Positions 29,806-39,950 of a stretch of DNA of 64,000 nt are shown piece by piece. Under the pieces are notes generated by a model. That model was not told where the DNA came from, ran no database searches, and saw nothing but the letters and a program-made list of their open reading frames with translations. Origin of the DNA: Podochytrium sp. JEL0797 (Eukaryota; Chytridiomycota; Chytridiomycetes; Chytridiales; Chytriomycetaceae); assembly GCA_027596195.1 (NCBI GenBank), contig JADGJG010000001.1:1-64000 (forward strand), given 5' to 3'. Positions within the stretch are counted from its first letter, which is position 1. Each line of letters begins with the position of its first letter. The translations under genes were made by a program, and so were the position numbers.

Positions 29806-30237
29806 AGGAAATCTCAGCCGCCTCCCAAGCATCGCGCTTCAAAATAATTTCACGTGTCGGTTTCGTTGGAAGTTTTCGTAAAGGTTTAGAGGACGCGCTT
29901 TGTTGGAGCTGAGCGAGTTCGCGTCAATGTCTGGCTAAAAGGAGTTGCGTGGTAGATGAAACTTGATCTGAAGACGCAGAACGATGAAATCAGCTTATGA
30001 CCCACTTTCACCCAACTCCCACCCTCCTCCTCAAGAAACCTGCTCGACTGCACTGTGTTTCGAATATAATACTAATCCGCCGAGAACAAGGGTAGACCCG
30101 TGACGCTCGAATTGGCGGGGGTGTGGACCAGTTGTTCGCCACGAAGGCGTTGGAGGAGAAATTCAGTAATTTTTTTTCCAAATGCTTCGAATGGATTTAA
30201 TTTTGGGCGCGTTGTTGAAGAGAACGCGGGGGTTCAT
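29806..30237 (-). pseudogene. Decayed 5' copy of the Trp-repeat (Sfi1/CCDC191-like) gene
   Basis: The minus strand begins with an ATG at 30237 reading MNPRVLFNNAPKIKSI, matching MNPRFSSPTRPKPNPI of the intact gene. The block containing 'gacgctcgaattggcggggg' (30101-30120) is identical to plus-strand bases at about 28228-28247. Bases about 29806-29950 match exon 3 (around 27440-27600). The interval between (rest of exon 1, intron 1, exon 2) is deleted or unrecognisable, and stops interrupt the frame. It lies inverted relative to the plus-strand LRR pseudogene beside it. Confidence 0.85.
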
Positions 30238-30478
30238 GACTAAGCACCTCGACGCGAAAAATATTTTTAAAGGGTTAATGTTTTGAATGAGAAGGGGAAA
30301 GGGGAAAAAAAATATTATTTCTTTCGTCGAAACTCGCACGCACGTGCTCACAAACCACATTTGATTGTATTGAACTCTTCCCTGTAATCACAAAAAACCC
30401 AGTTTTCTGTGAGTCATGAGGACGACCCGCAGATCAGACCCGCACGGCGAAATCACCACCAGCGTAAACACCAAAAAA

Positions 30479-31140
30479 ATGTCTCTCAGCTCGTCCATTA
30501 CATCACTGATCGATCTCAATGTGCCCGTCTCCGCGGCCTGCACCTACGCAATCAATCAAGGCAACAGTAATGGCTCCATCTGCCGCTTGGCCCCCACTGT
30601 AGCGCAGTCCAACAAGTGTTATTGCACCGCCTCGGAAGTCAACAGTGTGCAAGCTTATTGCGCCGATGATACCACCGCGTGGCGTTACGTGGATTTCATG
30701 CAGCGGATTGCGTCAGAATGCGCGTAAGTGAAACCCCCCGATAAATGATGTTATCTCCCCTTATGCTCGAACGCAGCGCGGCGAACTTGCCGGTGCCCTC
30801 GGGTGGTACGATCATCCCGCTCCCAAGCAGCGTAACTTCTGTTGCGGCTACTGCCACTGCGGCTGCTACAAGCGGCATTGATTCTGCTACGAGCGAAATG
30901 CCTTCTGTTGTGGCTTCTACTAAAACGGGCATGGCTTCTGCTACAAGCGGCATGTCTACCGCTACAAGCGGCATTATGACAACCGATACGGCTGCCACCA
31001 GCATAACTACTAGAACTGCGGCTACTGCCACAGCCATTCCCACTAAATTGGTGCCTGCTAGTACCAACCTTCTCGGCGGCGCATTCCGCGGGACGGTTGG
31101 ATTTGGGATGGTGGCGGTGGCGATTCTCTTGATGTTTTGA
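30479..31140 (+). CDS. Cysteine-rich (CFEM-like) protein with Ser/Thr/Ala stalk and C-terminal hydrophobic tail, copy 1
   Basis: 202 residues from exons 30479-30723 and 30777-31140 (53-nt intron, GCGC|GTAAGT...CGCAG|CGCGGC). The first ~80 residues carry six Cys (AAC, SIC, KCYC, AYC, ECA) with spacing recalling a reduced CFEM domain. The rest is a low-complexity Ser/Thr/Ala/Met stalk, then a hydrophobic C-terminus (GTVGFGMVAVAILLMF) typical of a GPI signal or tail anchor. ATG 30479 is chosen by alignment with the paralogue at 33295; an upstream in-frame ATG exists at 30416. I see no clear N-terminal signal peptide, which is odd for a surface protein. Paralogues at 33.3 and 34.6 kb share the intron position. 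Confidence 0.75.
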
Positions 31141-31168
31141 ACGAAATCGTGGTTTGATCTAATTGTTC

Positions 31169-31174
31169 AATAAA
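31169..31174 (+). terminator. Polyadenylation signal AATAAA
   Basis: AATAAA within 'tgttcaataaagtt', 29 bases after the stop of the cysteine-rich gene. The same 'tgttcaataaagt' string follows the two paralogues. Confidence 0.6.
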
Positions 31175-31415
31175 GTTTAAAACAATGCCCCAACATCACC
31201 CTTCTTGATTTAAAGCACTGGCGGCGTCCATAAAAAGAGGAGAGTTGGAGGAGGAGGGGAAAAAAATCAACAGACGGCTCGTGTTGCTTCATATTTCCAG
31301 AAGGGGACTTCAGATTCCTCGCCTTTCTTTCGTCGAAACACACACCAGTAAAACGGGGCAAATCTCGAGCGCGTGCTCACAGATCGATCAATTTTTGTAC
31401 ATAATCAAAATTTTA

Positions 31416-32849
31416 ATGAAAGTGATCATTGCCGGATCTGGACTCGTCGGTGCCGCGGCCGCCCTTGCGCTTCGTCAGCAGGGCCACGAATGCTTCATGT
31501 ACGATCAAGTCAACCTTGCCGAAGCCATTAAGAGAGAAAATGGAGGAATCGTGGAAGCAATCGATTTTGGCGATTCAGGAGGTGAGCAAATCGGGTCGGG
31601 CAAATTGGTTTGAACGTGAACCTGTCTAAACTGCATCTTTTGGGTGATCCCAGGAACGGTTCTCTTGAGCGCCAGTGCCCAACGCGTCCTAAAGTCCCTG
31701 GGCGTGTTGGATGTCGTCAAAGCGAATGCGCTGCGTGCCCAATATACCACGTGGGCCAAAATCGACGGATTGTCACCAATCGAGTTTGATTCTGTCAAGC
31801 TCAACGTTAATGCAGGCGAAGCGGATCCTGAGCTGCAATGTCCGCTCCAGATCATGCGTTCCAAGGTGGGTGCATGTTTGCATTGGAACCCCGCTTTCCA
31901 AAATCTCACTCTCCCTCTATAGCTCCACGATATCCTAGTCAGAGCCGCGTTCAAAGCCGGTGCCAGAACCTTTGTGGGCAAGAAACTCGTCGATGTGGTC
32001 GAGACGGAATCGGACGTGACGGCCAAATTCGCCGACGGCAGCACTGCCACGGGCGATCTCCTGATTGGAGCCGATGGAATCCACAGTGCGACACGTGGAA
32101 TCTTATTCGGTGCTGCAGCCAAACCCCAATTCACCGGGTTGATTGGCTACATCGGTGTTGTCAACCTTGCCGACCGCAACATTCAACTCGACAAGGAATG
32201 TCTCTTCTACATCGACCGAGACAACAAGCATATTGTTTGCACGTTCAAGGTCTCCAACAATCTCGCAGCGATCCAAGTATCGACTTTCCATGCGCCGGAT
32301 CCGGAGGAATCTCGCGACGAGACATACCACCCTTACTCGGACCTTCCGAAACAATCACAACGTTTGGCCGACATGCTGAAGGGCTGGGGACTGCCTCCAC
32401 ACGTGGTGGCGATGATGCAAAAGTCCCATCGCATCTCGCCGGCCAGTATTTACGATCTCCCCGATTTGGAGACGTACCACAAGGGACGCGTCGCGTTGCT
32501 TGGTGATTCGGCTCACGGAATGGTTCCGAATGCCGGACTGGGGCTTACCACCGGCCTTGAAGATGTCGGGACTCTCATGGAACTGTTGAAACAGCTTCCC
32601 ACGGATACACCGCTGTCCAAGGTTCTCGAGCTGTATTCAAGACTCCGTGTTCCTGCTGCCACAGCCAACGCCAAGCAAAGTCGCGAGATGGCGGTCCAGA
32701 CGTATGCCAAATCTGCCCTTGGGAGTGGGTTCAGCCACTTTCTTTTGAGAGTTGGAATTTTCGCGTTTCATCACAACTGGATCAAGTTCTACGATCTTTT
32801 CGATTGCCCTTCAGTCGTTGCGAAGGCAATCACGGAAGAGTCTTCATGA
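31416..32849 (+). CDS. FAD-dependent aromatic monooxygenase, paralogue 1
   Basis: Class A flavoprotein monooxygenase (PHBH/UbiH/kynurenine-3-monooxygenase-like fold), 434 residues. Exons 31416-31581 (166 nt), 31654-31865 (212 nt) and 31923-32849 (927 nt). Rossmann motif at the N-terminus (VIIAGSGLVGAAAALALRQQ); the DG motif LIGADGIHSATR; the GD motif GRVALLGDSAHGMVPNAGLG followed by LTTGLEDV. These bind FAD and NAD(P)H. The substrate is unknown; the family hydroxylates phenols, benzoates or kynurenine. It is the only plus-strand member of seven paralogues in this window, all with the same two intron positions. It has no signal peptide, so it is probably cytosolic; the hydrophobic C-terminal part (FSHFLLRVGIFAFHHNWIKF) may associate with membrane. 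Confidence 0.9.
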
Positions 32850-32904
32850 ATATTTTGAGCCATAAAATAGACACTGTATTCAAAATCGCGACGAATCGAA
32901 TATA

Positions 32905-33035
32905 TTTCATGACGATGCTTCTTGACGCAATTGCTTGGTCAACCTGAAAAGGGCAGCCGAGAACCTTCCCAAACGAGTCTCAGAAATATGGCTGAAACCA
33001 TTTCCAAGAGACATCCAATGCAACGCAGCAGAAGC
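32905..33035 (-). pseudogene. 3'-end fragment of a monooxygenase paralogue
   Basis: The minus strand reads LGNGFSHISE... and ends KQLRQEASS followed by a stop, parallel to LGNGFGHFLLRVG...AIAAEASS of paralogue 2. Plus-strand blocks 'acgatgcttc', 'gcaattgct', 'aagggcag' and 'aaaccatttccaag' match its 3' end. About 30 bases of the parent are missing. It lies tail-to-tail with paralogue 1. Confidence 0.75.
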
Positions 33036-33294
33036 GGGATGAAGGGGGGACGAATTTATGCTATGCCAAGGGACGCGTCGGAAGGTGAGGCTTATGGGCA
33101 ACGAAAATCAAAACGAAAAAAATACATTCAAACTCGGCTCGAAAAGAATTTAAAAAGCAGGTCGTTGCACCCTTGAGAAAATACGCGTTTTCAGGGGATA
33201 GTGAATGAAATTCTTTGCGTAAACCCGTCGAACCCTTCTTGGACAAAATCCATTCATCACGAAGAAGAGTCACGCCGCCTATCAATAAGAAAGA

Positions 33295-34001
33295 ATGTCT
33301 CTCAGCTCCACCGTGACATCCGTCTCGGCCGCCTGCACCTTCGCAATCAATCAAGGCAACAGTGCCGGCTCCATCTGCCGCTTGGCGCCGACGACAGCGC
33401 AGGCCAGCAAATGTTACTGCACCGCCTCTGAAGCCAACAGCGTGGAATTCTATTGCGCCGGTGATTCCACCGCGCAGATCTACGTGGATTTTATTCAGCG
33501 GATTGAGCAACAATGCGCGTAAGTTCGAATTCCCTTAAGCTCTCATCCACTCATTCATGCCGACTCTTTTTCAGCGCGGCGAACTTGCCGGCGCCCTCAG
33601 GTGGTACGATCATCCCGCTCCCAAGCAGCATCGCTTTTGTGACACCTACTAGTACCTCCAGCGGCATGGCTTCTGCTACAAGCGGTATTCCTTCTATTAC
33701 GGCTGCTGCTACGAGCGGTATGGCTTCTACTACAGCCGGCATGGCTTCTGCTACGAGCGACATGCCTTCTGTAGCGACCACTGCTACGACTGGCATGGCT
33801 TCTGCTACAAGCGGCATGCCGGCTTCTGTCGCGTCTACTCCAACAAGTGCCGCGGCTCCGTCTCTTCAACCCACCACTGCGGCTACTACTGCAGCCATTC
33901 CCACTAAACCAGTGCCTACTAGTTCCAACCTGCTTGGCGGCGCATTCCGCGGGACGGTTGGATTTGGGATGGTGGCGGTGGCGATTGTCTTCATGTTCTG
34001 A
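33295..34001 (+). CDS. Cysteine-rich (CFEM-like) tail-anchored protein, copy 2
   Basis: 216 residues; exons 33295-33518 and 33575-34001 (56-nt intron at the same codon as copy 1). Six Cys in the first 75 residues with the same spacing. FYCAGDSTAQIYVDFIQRIE and QQCAAANLPAPSGG resemble the last part of CFEM domains. The stalk is built from degenerate repeats of 'A-T-S-G-M-[AP]-S' (ATSGIPSITAAATSGMASTT). The C-terminus GTVGFGMVAVAIVFMF is nearly identical to copy 1. The N-terminus (MSLSSTVTSVSAACTF) is not a convincing signal peptide. Probable role at the cell surface or in an internal membrane; function unknown. Confidence 0.75.
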
Positions 34002-34628
34002 ACGAAATCATGACCTCTCTTTTCTTGCTCTATCTGTTCAATAAAGTTTACAATAATCCCAACCACGACACTGCATTTAATTCCATCTCGGAGGGCCCCC
34101 CCTCCATCGAAACCAGCGGGCAACAAGCCAAAAACAAGTCCTCTCGGTCGTCGACCCTTCATTTAACCCGCTAACAGTTCTACCCTTTAATATCTGGTAA
34201 CTTTTTGCTTGAAAGTTTGTAGACCGGTGCCGCGAGAGCATTTTGAGTTCGCGATGATTGCAGTTTCATTTTTCGGCTCACTACTCATTCCGGGTAAAAC
34301 TTAACTTGATTCTTTTAAAAAGACAAAAGCAACAAGAGAAATATAAAAGTATTAAGGAAGGAGAAAGAAGTAAAAATGAAGGACTGAGGGGGAATTTGAA
34401 GGCATCGCGGCAGAAAAAAATAATTGTTCAAATCGCTCACGCGCTCCACGCTGCGAAAAAATACGCAGAAATTAAACGACAGTCGATAAATATACAAGAT
34501 ATCACATTGCGTAAACCTACCAACCCCTTGTTGGAGATAAACAAAGCGGTCTTGATGACACAGACTGGGCAATGACTCCGTCCATGGGTATTTAAACAAG
34601 CTCAGGATCTCAAAAACTGGAAACAAGC
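34002..34628. other. Intergenic with poly(A) signal of copy 2
   Basis: 627 bases between copies 2 and 3 of the cysteine-rich family. AATAAA of copy 2 is at 34040-34045. Bases 34258-34575 form an open but unremarkable Lys-rich ORF, probably chance in A-rich DNA. The promoter of copy 3 is expected in the last 200 bases. No other gene recognised. Confidence 0.5.
34040..34045 (+). terminator. Polyadenylation signal AATAAA
   Basis: AATAAA in 'tgttcaataaagttt', 39 bases after the stop of cysteine-rich copy 2. Confidence 0.6.
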
Positions 34629-35675
34629 ATGTCTCGCAGCTCCACCATGGCATCTGTCCCCACCTCCGCCGCATGCATCTACGCAATCAATGCTGGCCAG
34701 CAGAATGGCTCCATCTGCCGCTTGGCCCCCACTTCAGCGGAATCCTGCAACTGTTTCTGCACCGCCTCAGAAGCCAACAGTGTCCAATTCTATTGCGCTG
34801 GTGATTCTACCGCGCAGATTTACGTGTATTTTATCGAGCGGATTCGACAACAATGCGCGTAAGTCAAACCTTCGTGGACAAACTATGACCTCCCTTATTC
34901 ATGCTGAATCCTTTTCAGCGCGGCGAACTTGCCGGTGCCCTCGGGCGGAACGATTATCCCGCTCCCAAGCAGCATAGCGTTTGTTGGGGCTACTGCTACA
35001 AACGATTTTGCGGTTACTGCCTCAAGCCACTTGGATGCTGCTACAAAAGACAGGGTTTTTGTTGCATCTACTACCTCAAGCGTCATGGCTACTGCTACAA
35101 GTTACTTGGCTTCTGTTTCGACTGCTAGTACCTTGAGCGACACGTCTTCTGTTGCGGCTACCACGTCAAGCAATATGAATATTTCTACAAACAGCATGGC
35201 TTCTGTTTCGACTACTACCTCAAGCGCTATGGCTTCTGTTGATGCTATATCCTCAAGCGATTTAGCTAACTCTACAAGCGGTATGGCTATTGCTACAAGC
35301 GGCATGGCTTCAGTTGCGGCTACTACCACAAGTAATATTGATGCGAAAAGTATGGGTTCTGTTGCGGCTACTACAACAAGCGACATTGACGCAAAAAGTA
35401 TGGCTTCTGTTGCGGCTGCTACCACAAGCGAAGTTGCTACTGCTGGAAGCGGCACAGCTACTGCTACCAGCGAAATGTCTGATGCGGTTAAAGCCACCAG
35501 CGGAACGGCCCCTTCTGTTCCGGCTGCTTTTGAAACCGTCACAGTCACTACTACCACTGCTACAGCGGCAGCCATTCCTACTAAATTGGTGCCTGCTTCG
35601 AGCCTGATCGACGGCACAGTTCGCGTGACTGTCGGATTGGGGGTGGTTGTTGTGGCGATTCTCTTGATGTTTTGA
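34629..35675 (+). CDS. Cysteine-rich (CFEM-like) tail-anchored protein, copy 3 with expanded stalk
   Basis: 328 residues; exons 34629-34858 and 34919-35675 (60-nt intron at the conserved position). The N-terminal domain has the family Cys set plus an extra pair in SAESCNCFC. The stalk is roughly twice as long as in copies 1 and 2. It contains near-exact repeats such as DAKSMGSVAATTTSDI / DAKSMASVAAATTSEV, both in protein and DNA, pointing to slippage or unequal crossing over. The C-terminal hydrophobic tail (VTVGLGVVVVAILLMF) is kept. It lies between copy 2 and monooxygenase 2. Function unknown; long Ser/Thr-rich stalks usually carry O-glycans and project a domain from the wall. Confidence 0.75.
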
Positions 35676-35699
35676 ACCATATTCCTGTTCTAGCTGTTC

Positions 35700-35705
35700 A
35701 ATAAA
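35700..35705 (+). terminator. Polyadenylation signal AATAAA
   Basis: AATAAA in 'tgttcaataaagtgt', 25 bases after the stop of cysteine-rich copy 3. Confidence 0.6.
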
Positions 35706-35828
35706 GTGTGCAACAACCCCAACCGCGACGCTGCATTTGATTCCGTCTTGGATGGGAGTCCAAGTCGAATCCAGTTGGCGCAACAACACGAAATTACTGT
35801 TCTTCTATCGTTGTGAAAAACTTGTCCC

Positions 35829-35834
35829 TTTATT
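35829..35834 (-). terminator. Polyadenylation signal AATAAA
   Basis: TTTATT on the plus strand, 29 bases beyond the stop of monooxygenase paralogue 2. The 'ccctttattc' context recurs after paralogues 4 and 5. Confidence 0.5.
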
Positions 35835-35862
35835 CGAAATCGCGAAAAAATGTATAATGATA

Positions 35863-37294
35863 TCACGACGATGCTTCCGCCGCAATTGCTTTGGCAACCA
35901 GAGAAGGGCAGTCCAAAACTTCCCCAAACTTTAGGAAGTTTCTGTTGAACGCAAAAATGCCGACTCTCAGCAGAAAATGGCCAAACCCATTTCCAAGCGC
36001 CGTCACTTTGTAGTACTGGTCAGCCATGTCGCGACTGCGCTTTGAGTTCGCCGTGGCATACGGAACGCGAATCTTGGAATACAAATTGAGCACTTTCGGC
36101 CAATCCGCTTCGTTTGGAAGCTGTTTAAAAAGCTCAAGTAGAGTTCCCACGTCCTCGAGACCCGTGCCGAGACCCAAACCAGCGTTTGGAACCATACCAT
36201 GCGCAGAATCACCAATCAGCAAAACTCGACCCTTGTGGTACGCATCCAAATCCGGTAAATCGAAAATAGCCGCTGGCGAAATACGATGAGCCTTCCGCAT
36301 CATCGTGACCAAGAGCTGAGGAACACCCCAATCGCCAATCAAATCGGCCAAGCGAGCGGAATGCTTGGGCAAGTCCGCATAAGGGCGATACGCGTCGTCG
36401 GTGGATTCTTCGGGATCGCGATCATGGAACGTCATGACTTGGATGGCGGCGTCTTGCTCAGAGGCCTTGAATGTGCAGACAAGTTGCCTTTTGTCTCGGT
36501 CGACGTAGAAGGCGCAGTGCTCCTTGAGTTGGATGTTGTGCTCTTGGAGGTTGACGACGCCGATGTACCCAATGACCCCAGTGAACGTCGCCTTGAGATC
36601 TTGGCCAAACAACTGGCGTCGCGTGGCGGAGTGGATTCCGTCGGCTCCAATGAGAAGGTCTCCCTTGGCAGAAGTGCCGTCGGCGAATTTGGCAGTCACT
36701 TCCGATTCTTTCTCGACAATTTTGACGAGTTTCTTGCCGACAAACGTTTGCGCTCCAGCCTTATAAGAGGCTTTGACGAGGATATCATGAAGCTAATTTA
36801 TGCAGATTTCAGAGGTTTGTTGTGATACAGAGGTGAACAAACAACACAAGCCCACCTTGGAGCGCATGATCTGGACTGGGCATTGCAACGCAGGATCAGT
36901 TTCACCAGAGTAGGCATGCGCATTGGTCGAGTATAGATCGATGGGGCGTGTGCCAGCAATAGTGAACCATTGCGTGTGGGGCGCCTTCAGCGCATTGCGG
37001 AACACTTCGTCGAGCACTCCGAGGGCTTTGAGAACGCGCAGGGCGGAGGACAGCAACATCACGGTGCCTGCGAAAATATAATTGCAGGATTTAATCTTGA
37101 GACAAATGAAGCCCCCAATACAAGCTACCTCCCGAGTCGCCAAAATCAATCGCCTCGAGAGCTCCTCCGTTGGCTCTCTTGATGGCCTCACTGAGATCAA
37201 CTTGATCGTACATTGCGCATTCAATCCCCACCTGCCGGAGGCCAAGTGCGGTGGCAGCACCGGCAAGACCTGCGCCTGCAATGACAACCTTCAT
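35863..37294 (-). CDS. FAD-dependent aromatic monooxygenase, paralogue 2
   Basis: 435 residues; exons 37294-37129 (166 nt), 37067-36856 (212 nt) and 36792-35863 (930 nt), introns 61 and 63 nt. FAD/NAD(P)H motifs: VVIAGAGLAGAATALGLRQ, LIGADGIHSATRRQLFGQD, GRVLLIGDSAHGMVPNAGLG. The start at 37294 (MKVVIAG) matches all paralogues. Its intron 2 sequence is almost identical to that of paralogue 5 (plus strand 'gaagctaatttatgcagatt'), and both are followed upstream by WD40-gene 3' sequence. Paralogue 2 plus the WD40 fragment at 37.5-38.1 kb is therefore a copy of the paralogue 5/WD40 junction. Substrate unknown. Confidence 0.9.
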
Positions 37295-37490
37295 CAAAAA
37301 AATATCTTGGCACCGCAAATTGAATTATCTAGATTTTTGGGGGAAAGAATGGGAAAGGGAAAAAGGAGTATAACTTCTTTCCAAAGGTGAGTAAGGAGAA
37401 AAGGCCCAACCCTCCAACTCAATTCGCGGACTGCACACTGCCTGTCCACCCACGTGGAAATCATCAGAATCTTTTCAACAAAAAAATAGA

Positions 37491-38074
37491 ATACTGCTCC
37501 ATCTCAGAAAGCGACAACGCCAACACAAACATCAATTCCTCCTCCTCATCTTCCCGCGTCGCTCAAGGCGCTCCTTTAACACGCACATTCTAAAACCGCG
37601 TGGTAGGTGCCAAACTGGGACTAATCATGCATGGGTATGGGTAAACTCGAGCGACTCTTTTCGAAAAGTCCATTTCGTCTTCCCATTCCTCGTCTGAATT
37701 CCAAGCTGCGATCGGAAACCGCGATTTCGGAAATAGAACGGGTTGCTTGGTGAAGTTCGTGATTCCATAAATACGAGAACGCTGCTTGACTTGCTCGACA
37801 TTTTTGGGGAACTTCCACTGACAGCAGCCACAAATGCAAATGGTTTTCCAGTTGACCAAGGGTTAGCAGGGGATTGCGAGATCGAAGAATTCAACGAGGA
37901 AGTGGACGGCGCAGGCGGAGGTTTGGATAGATCTTTAGTGTGTTTTGGGCGACTCCGAGCTGTGAATTGGAAGAAGTTGGCACAAAGATGGAGCCCTCGT
38001 CCAAAGTGGTAACCGATTTCGGAATATCGGCAGGCTTCGCACCATGAATACGCGTCGGCGTAGTTCCATAAACC
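37491..38074 (-). pseudogene. Fragment of the F-box/WD40/UIM gene C-terminus
   Basis: Broken copy of the 3' part of the gene at 43.4-46.6 kb. The minus strand contains KDLSKPPPAPSTSS, SPANPWSTGKPFAFV, SSKSSSVLVFMESRTSPSNP and ISPSLAPTTRF in different frames, with an internal deletion of about 350 bases relative to the parent. The flanking 37295-37491 spacer also resembles the spacer between monooxygenase 5 and the WD40 gene and has the same length within a base or so. Confidence 0.88.
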
Positions 38075-38138
38075 ACACCCATCTAGATCCAATCTTGGAG
38101 GGGTCTTGAATTTTTGGATCCCTGAAAGATCTTCTCAC

Positions 38139-38144
38139 TTTATT
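38139..38144 (-). terminator. Polyadenylation signal AATAAA
   Basis: TTTATT on the plus strand, 30 bases beyond the stop of monooxygenase paralogue 3. Confidence 0.5.
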
Positions 38145-38173
38145 CAAAATCGCGAAATGAATTGTATCGAATA

Positions 38174-39603
38174 TCATAAAGAAGAGTCCGCCTTAATGGC
38201 ATCGGCAACCAGAGAAGGGCAATCCAAAATTTCCCCAAACTTAAGCCAGTTTTTGTTGAACGCAAAAATGCCCACTCTCAACAGAAAATGGCTGAACCCG
38301 TTTCCCAGCACCGTCACTTTGTAGTACTGGTCAGCCATGTCGCGACTGCGTTTCGCATTCGCCGTTGCATACGGGACGCGAATCTTCGAGTACAAATCGA
38401 GCACTTTTGGCCAATCCGCTTCGTTTGGAAGCTGTTTGAAAAGCTCAAGTAGAACTCCCACGTCCTCGAGACCCGTGCCGAGACCCAAACCAGCGTTCGG
38501 AACCATCCCATGCGCAGAATCACCAATCAGCAAAACGCGACCCTTGTGGTACGCTTCCAAATCCGGTAAATCGAATATCGCCGCCGGCGAAATACGATGA
38601 GCCTTGCGCATCATGGTGACCAAGAACGGCGGAACCCCCCACCCCTCAATCAAATCCGCCAAACGCTCTGAATGCTTGGGCAAGTCCGCGTACGGGCGAT
38701 ACGCGTCGTCGGTGGATTCTTCGGGATCGCGATCACGGAAAGTCATGACTTGAACAGCAGCATGTTGCTCGGAGGCCTTGAATGTGCAAATGAGTTGCTT
38801 TTTGTCTCGGTCGACGTAGAAGGCGCACTGTTCCTTGAGTTGGATGTTGTGCTCTTGGAGGTTGACCACGCCAATGTATCCAATGATTCCCGTGTACTTT
38901 GCCTTGAGATCTTGACCAAACAGCTGGCGTCGCGTGGCGGAGTGGATTCCGTCCGCTCCAATGAGAATGTCACCCGTGGCAGATGTTCCGTCAGCGAATT
39001 TGGCAGTCACGTCCGATTCCGTCTCGACAATCTCGACGAGCTTCTTGCCGACAAAGGTTCTGGCACCAGCTTTGTACGCGGCTTTGACTAGAATATCGTG
39101 GAGCTAAAGGGAGAGTAAGAAGAGAAAAGAATTAGAAATCTGAACACACCTTGGAACGCATAATCTGGACCGGGCATTGCAGCGCAGGATCCGTTTCGCC
39201 CGAAAAGTGATTCGCGTTGATCGAGTCGAGTTCAATTTGGCGCGCGCCTGCGATGGTGAACCACTGCGTGTGGGGCGCCTTCAGCGCGTGGCAGAGCACT
39301 TCGTCGAGCACTCCGAGGGCCTTGAGGACGCGCAGGGCGGCGGACGCTAAGAGCACGGTGCCTGCGGAGTGGAAATACCATTGCGGGATTCAATGTTGAG
39401 ACAAAAGAAGAACACCAAGAAACCCAACACAAGTTACCTCCAGTGTCGCCAAAATCAATCGCCTCAACCTTCCCTCCGTTGGCCCGCTTGATGGCCCCAC
39501 CAAGATCAACTTGATCGTACATTGCGCATTCAATCCCAACCTGTCTGAGGGCGAGAGCAGTGGCAGCACCAACAAGACCTGCACCTGCAATGACGACCTT
39601 CAT
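38174..39603 (-). CDS. FAD-dependent aromatic monooxygenase, paralogue 3
   Basis: 435 residues; exons 39603-39438, 39361-39150 and 39103-38174 (166, 212 and 930 nt), introns 76 and 46 nt. FAD motifs as in the family: VVIAGAGLVGAATALALRQ, GADGIHSATRRQLFGQD, GRVLLIGDSAHGMVPNAGLG. Its first two exons, both introns and upstream region are nearly identical to those of paralogue 4, while a stretch of its third exon (about 38388-38623) is identical to paralogue 5 (41942-42177). It is therefore a mosaic, probably shaped by gene conversion. An AT-rich 'ttataatattttt' box on the minus strand at about 39716-39726 could be the TATA element. Confidence 0.9.
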
Positions 39604-39934
39604 GTCAATTTGCGAGTATCAAAATTTCGGGAAATTAAATTTTCATCTCGGATCTCCCCACCGATCTTGCCATGCCATCTCCACCTTTAAGTTAATTCAA
39701 AGCAGCGAACGCAAAAAATATTATAAGAAATGCTCCAAACGTGAGCCAGTTTCTTAAGAAGAACCCATATGGGAAAATACCCGACCCCTCCTTTCGAGTT
39801 CTACAATAAGGAATCAGAATCTACTAACACAAAAAACAGACTACTGATCCATCGAATCCAGCGGGCGCAACAATACGAGAATGCAGTCCTCATGTCTTTG
39901 CGAAAAACGTATCCCTTTATTCAAAAGCGCGAAA
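38969..39934. repeat. Direct repeat, left copy (about 966 bp)
   Basis: Almost identical to 40746-41711, offset exactly 1777 bases. It covers the end of exon 3, intron 2, exon 2, intron 1, exon 1 and the promoter of monooxygenase 3 and the 3' flank of paralogue 4. Only a few single-base differences were seen (e.g. 'caccaacaag' versus 'caccgacaag'; 'caatgttgag' versus 'caatactgag'). Identity drops sharply at both edges. Confidence 0.85.
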
Positions 39935-39950
39935 TGGATTGTATCGAAGA
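39604..39950. promoter_or_regulatory. Spacer between monooxygenases 3 and 4 (promoter of 3, 3' end of 4)
   Basis: 347 bases, duplicated as 41381-41727. Contains a possible TATA element near 39716-39726 for paralogue 3 and a polyadenylation signal (TTTATT on plus) at 39916-39921 for paralogue 4. No other gene. Confidence 0.55.
39916..39921 (-). terminator. Polyadenylation signal AATAAA
   Basis: TTTATT on the plus strand, 30 bases beyond the stop of monooxygenase paralogue 4; identical context after paralogue 5. Confidence 0.5.

Noticed and set aside
34258..34575. 105-codon Lys/Gln-rich plus-strand ORF between cysteine-rich copies 2 and 3
   Set aside because: A-rich spacer DNA gives long open frames by chance; no conserved motif and no paralogue.
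36286..36825. Plus-strand ORFs of 120-180 codons recurring in every monooxygenase
   Set aside because: They recur at the same place in each paralogue because the minus-strand gene is conserved; they have no motif of their own.
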